Origin: Devosia sp.
GTDB lineage: Bacteria > Pseudomonadota > Alphaproteobacteria > Rhizobiales > Devosiaceae
Reading direction: 5' to 3'
Length of the DNA stretch: 33,127 nucleotides
Assembly: GCA_029256605.1 (NCBI GenBank)
Contig: JAQSXP010000003.1
Span: forward strand, 1-33,127
Shown: positions 1 to 10,481 of the stretch, one piece after another
Position numbering within the stretch: the stretch's first letter is position 1
Layout of the letters: every line of letters starts with the position of its first letter
The notes under the pieces: generated by a model
What the model was told of the DNA's origin: nothing
The model's input: the letters and a program-made list of their open reading frames with translations, nothing else
Databases searched by the model: none
Program-made: the position numbers and the translations under genes

Positions 1-126
1 ATGATGTTGTAGGCCAAGTAGCAGAGCAGCGGGAAAGCAGTGGAGAGCAGGGTCATCGCAGCCGTTGGGAGTGGTTGTGGTGACCGAGCTTACTGCGCCG
101 ATGCGCCGGCTGGGAATGCACTCCGA

Positions 127-1164
127 TCAGATCGGTCGCGGATAACGCCGATGAATGGCCTCGATGCCAGCCAGGACCTCTGGCGACAGCACGCAATCGG
201 TGGCGCCCAGTGCGCGAGCCAATTGATCGGTGCTTGTTGCCCCAACAATAACCGCCGTCATGAAGGGGCGGGTGAGGCAAAAAGCCAGGGCCATTTGCAC
301 CGGATCCAATGCGTGCTGGCGCGCGAGCGCCAGATAGTCCGCTGTCGCTGCTTGGGAATGCTCGCTCAGCCGCCACATGCCGCCTTGATAATCGGCCCGG
401 CTGCCCGGGGGAATGGTTCCGCCCTGGTACTTTCCGGTCAGGATGCCGGCGGCAAGCGGGGAATAGGCGAGCAGGCCGACATTCTCGTGGTGGCTCAATT
501 CGGCAAGGTCTAGGTCGAAGTGCCGACGCAGCAGGCTATATTCGTTCTGCACGGAGACCAGCCGCGGCAGGCCTTTTGCCTCGGCAAGGCGCAGCCACTG
601 CGCAATCCCCCAAGTGGTCTCGTTGGAAACGCCGATATGCCGGATCTTGCCCTCTCGGACCAGCTCGGCCAAGGTCTCGAGCATGTCCTCGATATTGGCC
701 AGCACGTCAGCGGTCTGCTGCTGGTGCGGTGCGTAATTCCAGGACTTGTCGAAATTATAGTGGCCGCGCGAAGGCCAATGGATTTGGTAGAGGTCGAGAT
801 AATCGGTGCGGAGCCGGCGCAGGCTTTGCTCCACCGCAACGCGGATCGATTCGCCGTCAGCGCGCTTGCCGTCCCGAATGTGCTTTGAACCGCCTCCCGC
901 TATCTTGGAGGCCAGAATCCATTTGTCGCGCTTGCCGGTGCTTGCAAACCAGTTGCCGATGATTTCTTCCGTTCGCCCCGAGGTCTGGGAGCTGCCGGGC
1001 ACGGCATAGAGTTCGGCCGTATCCATGAAGTTGAGACCAGCGTCGAGCGCCATGTCGATCTGCTGGTGGCCTTCGGCTTCGGTGTTCTGGCTGCCCCAGG
1101 TCATAGTGCCAAGGCACAATTCGCTGACATGGAGGTCGGTACGGCCAAGGCGTCTGGTATTCAT
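127..1164 (-). CDS. aldo/keto reductase (Tas-like)
   Basis: 345-aa ORF; MNTRRLGRTDLHVSELCLGTMTWG...DAGLNFMDTAELYAVPG, YLDLYQIHWP, and C-terminal VIVGATSTDQL are typical of the AKR family. Chromosomal flank of the island. Confidence 0.93.
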   Translation of the reverse strand: MNTRRLGRTDLHVSELCLGTMTWGSQNTEAEGHQQIDMALDAGLNFMDTAELYAVPGSSQTSGRTEEIIGNWFASTGKRDKWILASKIAGGGSKHIRDGKRADGESIRVAVEQSLRRLRTDYLDLYQIHWPSRGHYNFDKSWNYAPHQQQTADVLANIEDMLETLAELVREGKIRHIGVSNETTWGIAQWLRLAEAKGLPRLVSVQNEYSLLRRHFDLDLAELSHHENVGLLAYSPLAAGILTGKYQGGTIPPGSRADYQGGMWRLSEHSQAATADYLALARQHALDPVQMALAFCLTRPFMTAVIVGATSTDQLARALGATDCVLSPEVLAGIEAIHRRYPRPI

Positions 1165-1343
1165 GAATCGGTTCCGGTTTGCGGGGGCACCCTAAGCAGG
1201 GCCGCACCTCCGGTAAAGCAAGGCTGCGCATCGGCAAAACCAGGTTGTTCGCAAGAAAGCACTTCTGATCGTCATTTAGGGGTTGAGCTATGGCGAACCA
1301 CCTCGTATATACCCGTCACGTTCGGCGCTAGCCAAACGGTTGA

Positions 1344-2999
<1,656 letters not shown>

Positions 3000-3860
3000 C
3001 TTGTCTGGTATCCCGCAGGTGGTCTTCGATGGCTTGTTGGCGAGCTAGGGCTTTCACGAACTCAAGCATTGCAGCATCGGCATTCATACGCTGCCGCGCG
3101 TGCTCGACTTCTGTCAACGGAGGGGGCCTGTTGGTTGCGGGTCGCATCTTGGTTTTCACCAAACACGCTCCGCGAGCTGGAGGCCGGCATGACGCCGGAT
3201 GAGCGACGCAATTGTAGCCATGACCTCCAGTGTGTGTTCCATCGAAGCAACCTGCCGTTTTTGCGCCGCTTCACTTGCGACCGAGAAACGGAAACACTGG
3301 TTCCCCCAAGAAAAATATCGGGAAAGCAGCCATTCTGCGGGAAATTTAGGTTGCGATTTCCGTCCTTGTGGATTCTTCACAAATTGGCGCAAGTCATTGT
3401 TATAACATCAGTAATTTTGGATGTGTTTGGAAAAAGTATTTCCCATCAAGTTCCGCAATATCTTTCTTACGCCCTCAGTCCAGCCACCGCTTCCTTTCTC
3501 AAATTTCCGCTAACGTTGACCTCGACCCGCTAGTGCTGGGACGGGAAGTACAACTGCGATCGCTGCGCTGCGCGCAAATTGGAGAAGGGAGCCTGGCGGT
3601 GGCTTTGACTCAGAAGCAGGCCGCTGACGCCTTCGGCGTTGCCCCAAGCTCGATGAGCTTGGGGGGGTGATGATAGGCGGCCTGTTTCTGCGTCAACTGC
3701 TGGCTTGGTTGTCTGCATAAGCTCTGGGGCTATCCCAGAGATCTGATCCGCTGCCTTCCTTTCTTCCCTCTCTTTCTTACAGTCGATGAAAATGGACGCC
3801 TCTTGGCGTCCTCTTGTCGGACATTTACCCCGAGGCCTGCCGAGCGGAGTAAATGTTCGA

Positions 3861-3898
3861 CGCCATAACCTGGACCTCGGAAGGTCCTGGTTATGGCG
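3861..3898. repeat. 38-nt near-perfect hairpin downstream of the CoiA-like gene
   Basis: CGCCATAACCTGGACCT / AGGTCCTGGTTATGGCG, 16 of 17 positions complementary, 4-nt loop; located just after the 3909..5384 stop. Confidence 0.75.
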
Positions 3899-3908
3899 CG
3901 CTTGCGGG

Positions 3909-5384
3909 TTAGGCCCGGCTTGCCGGAAGACGCAGGCTGGGCAGGAATTTTGGTGCCTTCACCAGCAGACGGAACGCCAAAAACGGATGCAGCACCCCGA
4001 TCATGCCCGCATACCAACGCAGCGTCGGCTTGACGGTGTGCGTCTGGGTGAGCAGCGCAGTGAGCCGCGCACTATTGGCGGGGCAGATGGCTGGCTCGAT
4101 GCCGGGCAGGGCCTTGAACACCTGCACCACGAGTGGCGCCCAGTGTAGCGCATGCCGGCTATCCAGCAGCGTCTTGAGCCGCTGCTGCAGCTCGAGCTGG
4201 GCACTGGCCCGCTGGTCGGGCGCAACGTTGCAGCAGATTTCCACCTGCGTCAGGAAGGCGAGCACAGCGCCAACACCCTGGGGGATGGCACTGTCCTCGT
4301 TCAACCCGCCAATCGCGCGGGCAATGTGGTTCCAGTGTTCGAACACCGCCGCGCTGCTCATGTTCTTGGCGGCGGCGCGCCGAATGGCCTGACGCTGGGG
4401 GCCAAAGCTGGCATTGGCAGCGGTCATAAGCGCCTGGCTGTACTGGCGCTCGCCCTCTTTGCGACGCTGGAAGGGATCCATCAGGATCGCGTCGATCCCA
4501 ACCAGCCTGGACTCCCAGATGTTGTGGACCGGGCGGCCCGGCACCAACCGGGGAACAATGCTCAATTCCTTGAGCTGGAACCTGCCGCTGCTCAGCGAGG
4601 CCGCGATGGAGGAGTCGTCAACGGCGAATATCCGTCCGCCCATCGTGAGGTGCATGTCGCAGAACGCCTGCTGGGTCAGTCGCACCAGGTCGACGGCGTC
4701 GGTCAGCACGATGTGGTGGATGTCGTTCTCTTCATAGAAGCTGGCGCGTTCGAGGATGGTTGAGATCGGCAGGGCGGCCAACTGCAGGTCCAAAGCCAAC
4801 ACCTTGCCACCAACGACCGCAGCGACATCGGGCACGCGCCAATTGCCATCCTTGCCCGCCACCCGCTTTTCCACCCGAACGTCGGTGAAGCGATGATCGT
4901 GCTTCAGGCATTCTGCCAGAGCGTTCTTGAGGGTGAGGTGGTCCAACCCTTCCTGCTGGCCAGAATACTGTACGGCACCGATCGAGCTCAGGTTCTGCGT
5001 GCGCCAGGAACAGGGCGGTGCGTCCTCGGCGGAAAAGTGCTTGAAGTAGGCCGCATCGCCGTTGCGCGGCACGTCGGGCTCCGCCGGGCGCTGGGCCACA
5101 AAGACCGGCTGCTCACACTGAGCACAGAGGAACAGGGAACCCCCCTTGGCATGCTCTCCATGCACATCCGTGCGCAGCTCGGCGAGGCTCACGGCCGACT
5201 GAGGGCCGAGCACGCTTTGCGCGGTGCGGCGCTGCAGGCCAAACGGCAGACGCGTGTCGAGCACCTCGGCAATGGTCCGGAAGTCGCTATTGCCCCGGCT
5301 TGCTGGTCCGGAACCGCTTGGCAAATTGTTGTCAGAAGGGGTGTTGGCGGCAGCGAGGGCAGGCTTCTTGGTCGATTTCTTCAT
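3909..5384 (-). CDS. CoiA/DUF6035-like protein: zinc-binding N-terminal region plus putative restriction-endonuclease-like core
   Basis: 491 aa; FLCAQCEQPVFV...YFKHFSAEDAPPCSW, then LTLKNALAECL...VRVEKRV...WRVPDVAAVVGGKVLALDLQLAALPISTILERASFYEEN, resembling the CoiA-like arrangement with PD-(D/E)XK-type spacing. Confidence 0.6.
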   Translation of the reverse strand: MKKSTKKPALAAANTPSDNNLPSGSGPASRGNSDFRTIAEVLDTRLPFGLQRRTAQSVLGPQSAVSLAELRTDVHGEHAKGGSLFLCAQCEQPVFVAQRPAEPDVPRNGDAAYFKHFSAEDAPPCSWRTQNLSSIGAVQYSGQQEGLDHLTLKNALAECLKHDHRFTDVRVEKRVAGKDGNWRVPDVAAVVGGKVLALDLQLAALPISTILERASFYEENDIHHIVLTDAVDLVRLTQQAFCDMHLTMGGRIFAVDDSSIAASLSSGRFQLKELSIVPRLVPGRPVHNIWESRLVGIDAILMDPFQRRKEGERQYSQALMTAANASFGPQRQAIRRAAAKNMSSAAVFEHWNHIARAIGGLNEDSAIPQGVGAVLAFLTQVEICCNVAPDQRASAQLELQQRLKTLLDSRHALHWAPLVVQVFKALPGIEPAICPANSARLTALLTQTHTVKPTLRWYAGMIGVLHPFLAFRLLVKAPKFLPSLRLPASRA

Positions 5385-5421
5385 TGGAACGCTCCTATTT
5401 TTGCGTTTTTGAGAAAAATGG

Positions 5422-6507
5422 TCAGTTCAAAAGGGGACGCGACGCAGCAGCTGAGGCCGCGTCGAGCAGTTTGTGGAGAGTGCGCAAGCTGCTGATTTTG
5501 CCCGAGCGCACGGACTTGGTGATGGGGGCGACCAGTTCGGTCTCAAGCCCACGCCGCTCAATTTCGCGCGCAGCGATATCGGCGATTTCCGCGGGCGTCG
5601 GCGGGGCCATCCGGATCACCTGGCAGCGGTCGAGGAAGGCTCGCGACAACCGGGTCGCATCGTTCACCAAAATGATCCAGTTCGTGAAACTGAGGTCCAC
5701 GGTCAGCTGCAGATAGTTGTCCATATGCGCAGCTGCGCTGCGCTTCTCCAGCAGGCCAACCAAGGCCTCGGACGGCTGGGGCGAGCCGTGGCGGCTCATG
5801 TCGCGAAGCTTGTCGAGTTCGTCGAGCACCACGATGACATTGGCTGAGGCAGAATTGGCCAGAGCGTGCATGATCTCGCTGTGCCGCGAATTGCTCCACG
5901 TGCCGTCCTGCGAGATGATCGGGCTCAGATTGGTCATCGCCGCGCAGTCCAGATAGATCAATGGCAGACCGCTGGCCTCCGCCAGAAGGTGCACGAGCCG
6001 CGTTTTTCCAGCCCCAGGACTGCTTTCAATCACCAAAGGCCGGATCTGCAGCCAGTGTGCCCCACGCCGAATGTGCACCTGCGCCGACTGCCGAATGGCC
6101 TCGATTGCCAGAGCAAAATTGGGCGCCTGGGCGAACACCTCGGCGGCAAATTCGTCTACCTCGTCGGACGTGCCGGGACCAGTCAGGGTTTTGATCTTGC
6201 CCAAGCGCTGGGCCAGCCGGAGCACAGCAAAGCGATCGCGCCGGTCGTCGGCGCCGCGGCGCGCATTGATCTCATCAATGGAGACTTGTGAGGCAATGCG
6301 CACGAACGGCCGGTCGTGGTCTTTAAGCGCGAGCAAGCGCGGCTTCCCCATGATTGCGCGGTCCTCGGCTTCAAAAACGAAGTCGCTCCGCACAAGCTTA
6401 AGCAGTGCTTCGGCGTCATCATCGTCAGGTTCCAGGCCGGGCCCGGACGTCATTTTCCAGTTTTTCATGATTTTCGACATTTCTGCGGGCGAGCCGATCC
6501 GTGGCAC
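5422..6507 (-). CDS. AAA+ ATPase
   Basis: 361 aa; Walker A ESSPGAGKTRLVH, Walker B NVIVVLDELDKL, sensor region FTNWIILVNDATRLSRAFLDRCQVIRM. Confidence 0.85.
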   Translation of the reverse strand: MPRIGSPAEMSKIMKNWKMTSGPGLEPDDDDAEALLKLVRSDFVFEAEDRAIMGKPRLLALKDHDRPFVRIASQVSIDEINARRGADDRRDRFAVLRLAQRLGKIKTLTGPGTSDEVDEFAAEVFAQAPNFALAIEAIRQSAQVHIRRGAHWLQIRPLVIESSPGAGKTRLVHLLAEASGLPLIYLDCAAMTNLSPIISQDGTWSNSRHSEIMHALANSASANVIVVLDELDKLRDMSRHGSPQPSEALVGLLEKRSAAAHMDNYLQLTVDLSFTNWIILVNDATRLSRAFLDRCQVIRMAPPTPAEIADIAAREIERRGLETELVAPITKSVRSGKISSLRTLHKLLDAASAAASRPLLN

Positions 6508-6976
6508 AAGCAGGTATGCAGATCGGCGCGATGTTTCGGACCGACTGCGCAGCGGCTCAGTCTCGCGCCATCAGCGCGAGGTCACAGGCCTATTGGCAGT
6601 CGAGATGAGGGCAGAGGCCTAAACGGCGCGAGTTACCAGGCAGGCGTCGCGCAACGCGGCGACGCCGAACCATCCGATGCTCCCGAAGGGCGCAGAAATA
6701 TGAAGGAAATTCTTGCTGCGAATCCGATCGCGGCAATAGAAGTGATTAGCCATCGCGGCTGCTCCTGTTCATGCAGGATGGTGGCTGCCTGGTCAGGCTG
6801 TCAGTCCGGTTGGCGCCGGGTTGACAGCCGCCTTGATGGGCAGCCAAAGACTCCGGGTGGAATCCTAATTTCAGGGTGACATCTGATCGCAAAAAGTCAC
6901 CTGGCAAGTGAGAATATAGTTAACATTGCTGTGGCAGTGCCAGACGCTGCTGCAAAAGCGTCGATGGCATCCTTCA

Positions 6977-7966
6977 TTAAGGTGCACGATCATTGCTCGG
7001 ATGGGAGGCACGGGGAGCACCCCTGTGATCAGCACGCTCACCGAGCTTTCGTGCAAGCTCGACGTCGGCAACACGAAGCGTAGCCTTTCCGCTCTTGCCG
7101 AACACTAAAGGACGTCCGCGCATTTTTTCTACGGCAGCTACGTCGGGATGCGTTGCTGGAAGTACTATCAGCGGCTCTTCGCTCGAGGGTGAGGGCTCTG
7201 AGCGAAGTGGGAGCGTGAAGGCGTCGATCCACTGGCCGGATCGGATCCAACGGTCCAGGGCCGGACGGTATTTCAACTGAGCGTCGATCGGGACCCCACG
7301 GTCCTCGCAATCTTCGACATGCCACTGTGCTATACGTTTTGCTGCGAGAAGACACCTGGCCTGGTCCCGTGGCTGCAGATCGTTGAATGCTTCAAGCGCC
7401 CGGCTCTGATCGCTGAGCGGGCGTCGCGGGAAAACTACCCAGAGGTCATCGAACGAAACTCCCACGCCTCCGTCCGTTACAGAGTCTTCCGTTAAAAAGC
7501 TCTTGTTAACATAGGTGCCTACACATGGGTCGGCAGGGGGTGCCGGGTCTGATGCGGCAGGGGGTGCCGATACTTGTTCAAAAACCGGGCTGTTTGGCCC
7601 CGGTAGCTTCGATGCAGACATTAGAACTTGATATTCATGCGCGCTGTCACGAATGCCGCGAGTGTGAAGTTCGTTGACCGCTCGCTTCACCAGCCAGCCA
7701 GCCGAAATTAGTCGGTCAATGGACCGCTGAATCGTCGATCTCGCGCACTGAAATTCCTTTGCCATCGTTACCTGCGACCGCCGGCACCAGCCCACCTTGT
7801 TGGTGTGCCGCGCCAAAAGACACAGCACCCGAAAATCCTTTGCAGAGATTTCAAGGTCAATTACGGCTTCGGCAGGGACTTTGGCAAAGCTCGGCCCTCG
7901 CCTTGGCTTTGACTCGACAACCGGGGCCCTGCTGCCCCCCTCGGTCGCAAATTGTTTGATAGTCAT
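6977..7966 (-). CDS. helix-turn-helix, replication-initiator-like protein
   Basis: 329 aa; ISAKDFRVLCLLARHTNKVGWCRRSQVTMAKEFQCARSTIQRSIDRLISAGWLVKR is a winged-HTH; next to a palindromic AT-rich intergenic region and a Mob gene. Confidence 0.6.
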   Translation of the reverse strand: MTIKQFATEGGSRAPVVESKPRRGPSFAKVPAEAVIDLEISAKDFRVLCLLARHTNKVGWCRRSQVTMAKEFQCARSTIQRSIDRLISAGWLVKRAVNELHTRGIRDSAHEYQVLMSASKLPGPNSPVFEQVSAPPAASDPAPPADPCVGTYVNKSFLTEDSVTDGGVGVSFDDLWVVFPRRPLSDQSRALEAFNDLQPRDQARCLLAAKRIAQWHVEDCEDRGVPIDAQLKYRPALDRWIRSGQWIDAFTLPLRSEPSPSSEEPLIVLPATHPDVAAVEKMRGRPLVFGKSGKATLRVADVELARKLGERADHRGAPRASHPSNDRAP

Positions 7967-8311
7967 ACGTACTCCGATCTCTGCGCCGGCGAGCCGCTCA
8001 GGGCCACGGCATTGACAGAACGAAATGCATAAGTAGCCAATAAGTCAATATCGCTTATATCATTGATTTTAAAAGCTAAAAGACAAGTCTCGGCAGTTAT
8101 CTATCTGCGAAAAACCATAAACTGGCGCGCGCTTGTCCAGGTTACGCGGGCATTTCACTGATGAACCAATGTTTGCGAAAAACTCGAGAATTTGAAGTGT
8201 AGAGCTCTCAATTTCTCTAATAAGTGGCTGTTTCAAAAAGCTGTGTACAAGCTCTTACAGCTGTGATGGTCGAACGTGCGTTCGGGCACACGGTGTGCTT
8301 CAAACATATAT

Positions 8312-8366
8312 TGCAAGCTAGCTTGCTAGCTATTTGATAAATGCTTGTTCTAGCTAGCTAGCTAGA
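8312..8366. promoter_or_regulatory. cluster of GCTAGC palindromes in an AT-rich intergenic region (candidate replication/regulatory region)
   Basis: GCAAGCTAGCTTGC (14-bp perfect palindrome), GCTAGC, then TCTAGCTAGCTAGCTAGA (18-bp perfect palindrome). Confidence 0.5.
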
Positions 8367-8843
8367 TTTGCTAACCTGATGCAACGGTGCGGTGACCAGC
8401 CCGTCCGGCAAGCGCAAGTTCGCTCAGCCAAGAGATATCTACCGGTCTGAGTAAACCTGGAAGGGTCTTAGGATGCGCACAAAAAGCTCAGAGTGGTCCG
8501 CGGCGTTGCTCATTGCAGGGGCAAGCCGTGGCGGCGTCACCGCTGGGGCGCTGTTTGCGATAGCAGAAGGTCGCCCGCCCACGGACCGAGAGCTTTTCGG
8601 TCTGATGTTAGCCTTGCCGCGTGTTCGACGGCCCGTTGTGGACGAGTTCTGCTCACAGCTCGCGCCGGATCAGGCGCGTCAATTCATCGAGACCTTCAGC
8701 GGCTCCGTTCGCACGTGGCATATTCGGTCATCCAGCATCACACCTTGCGAGGCGTCCTGCTGGCCGCCGGGCGCCAACACGCGATCCAGATGGTCGAGAA
8801 GCCGGCGGCCATTGTGAGTCCCGTAAACAAGTGTGGCTCGTAC

Positions 8844-10148
8844 TCAGAACAGCGCCAGCTCGTCTTCGCCAACGACAGCTTTGAGCCGCTCGAGCTGCTC
8901 CTGCGTCATCTCATGTCGCAAAGTGATCAGATCTGCAGCCGCATCCCTGAGTGCATTGAGCTGGCTTGACGTTTCTGCCTTCAGCGACGCGAATTCGGCT
9001 GCCATAGCCGCGTTCTCCAAGTTGATCCGCTCACGTTCTGCCGCGAGCTTTTCTCGTTCCGTCTGAGAAGCTTTTCGATCTCGCTCCAACCCCTCGATGA
9101 GGCCAAGCAAGGAATTGAAGATTGGCCGAACCATGACCCAGACAGGCGCAAGAATTTTGCTGTCTTCATCGGGGTTCTTGAGAACGAATTTTATCCCCGC
9201 GTCTGGTTCAATTCTGCGTTTGATCTGGCGATCTGCAATAAGGCCTGCGGCCTTCGAAAGGCCTGCGACCATCTTTTGGAAAGTCGTCTCATTGGCGATC
9301 TTCTGGTTATCCAAAGCCTCCTGGTCTGCCTTTAACTGCAGCAGCTTCTGCTCCACAGCCGCCTTTTCCAGGTTGAGGGCATCCAAGCCACCGTTCAGCT
9401 GCAGGACAAGAAGAGATGCAGTGACGGCGGCGCGGTTGGTACTGGCCGCATCGGCCTCTGCATTTTCCTTCGCTAGCTGGGTCTCAGCCGACTTTTTCGC
9501 TTCGATTTGGCGGTAGGTGTTGTGGTGGGTGTGAACGGCGCCAGTCACCTCCTTCGGTTCGCCTCTGTGCAGGCCGAAGCATGCCATTTCAGAGGCGTAC
9601 CAATCCTGCAGAGCGACGCACTTTTCTGATGCGTCGTGCTTGTTGCCGCCAAATTGCTGCCGATACGAGACCCATAGGGCCGCGCCACGCTTGGTCGTCT
9701 TTACGTAGGTTGGAACAACGAAGACGGCCAGGTGGGGTGTCTTCTCATCCATATCCAAACGGATCTGGGCGACTTGCCCAGGGAACTTCCGGTTGAACAC
9801 CTCAATGTTGTGGTCCATCCAACGCTGGATTTTCGCGGGATCAAAACCTTCGCGCCCGTCGCCATAGAGGAAGAATTCAGGGGTGGCCCCCACGTGGAAG
9901 TCTGCGAGCAGACCGGCATTGTCCTCGCGACGCCGGGCCCCGAGCACCTCGGTCACGCGGTCAACGGCCGCGATCAGATCTGTCGGGTCCTCAAGCCCGA
10001 GGCTGGGTACCCAGAACTGGTTGAGGTGAGAACGGCTGCGATCAACGTGGGCGCTGACGTCGGAGCGGTTGCCATGCGCGTTGGCTTGGCCAATCGCGGT
10101 ACGACTGCAGCGAGATGCAATGCGGATGATGGCGTAGTGTTTTTCCAT
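8844..10148 (-). CDS. MobV/Pre-family relaxase
   Basis: 434 aa; N-terminal HYAIIRIAS, DRSRSHLNQF, central IRLDMDEKTPHLAVFVVPTY, then ALWVSYRQQFGG...LQDWYASEM and a long coiled-coil C-terminus. Confidence 0.85.
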   Translation of the reverse strand: MEKHYAIIRIASRCSRTAIGQANAHGNRSDVSAHVDRSRSHLNQFWVPSLGLEDPTDLIAAVDRVTEVLGARRREDNAGLLADFHVGATPEFFLYGDGREGFDPAKIQRWMDHNIEVFNRKFPGQVAQIRLDMDEKTPHLAVFVVPTYVKTTKRGAALWVSYRQQFGGNKHDASEKCVALQDWYASEMACFGLHRGEPKEVTGAVHTHHNTYRQIEAKKSAETQLAKENAEADAASTNRAAVTASLLVLQLNGGLDALNLEKAAVEQKLLQLKADQEALDNQKIANETTFQKMVAGLSKAAGLIADRQIKRRIEPDAGIKFVLKNPDEDSKILAPVWVMVRPIFNSLLGLIEGLERDRKASQTEREKLAAERERINLENAAMAAEFASLKAETSSQLNALRDAAADLITLRHEMTQEQLERLKAVVGEDELALF

Positions 10149-10200
10149 AGCCGATGGTCAGGCAACTGGATGAAAATTCAAAATCGTCCAAATCCAGATT

Positions 10201-10366
10201 CCCGCTTCGGTAGAAAAGCGGGAAACTCACTTTGCACTTTTTGGGACCCCGGCTTCGCCACCCCAAAAGTGCGTGAGCTCTCCGAGGGCCTGGCGGGGCC
10301 TTTTGCGGGTATTGGCGGCGCGGTTCTTTGGTTGATCCGACCCCCCTTCGCCTGCGGCAGGGGGGT
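10201..10366. other. candidate oriT region upstream of the relaxase gene
   Basis: Inverted repeats CCCGCTT/AAGCGGG (10201-10207/10216-10222), CTCACTTTGCACTTTTTGGG/CCCCAAAAGTGCGTGAG (10226-10245/10261-10277, imperfect) and a CCCCCC...GGGGGG hairpin starting at 10341. Confidence 0.5.
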
Positions 10367-10481
10367 AGAGCCTGACGGCTCGGATCAGGGTATTTCGCCG
10401 GTGTTCTGAAGCAAGCCTGCCCTTGTCCTGACGATCATGCGGCTGCTACTCCTCCCCCAGACTTGGGAGCATGCCAGCCTG

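Noticed and set aside
3156-3392. 78-aa minus ORF upstream of the recombinase
   Set aside because: Only the C-terminal MEHTLEVMATIASLIRRHAGLQLAERVW looks protein-like; insufficient evidence to list.
8312-8366. CRISPR array
   Set aside because: Repeats are short contiguous palindromes without spacers; no cas genes in the window.
8473-8969. Overlapping plus-strand ORFs 8473..8817 and 8493..8969
   Set aside because: Possibly a decayed small gene, but composition and overlap with the relaxase 3' end make any call unsupported.
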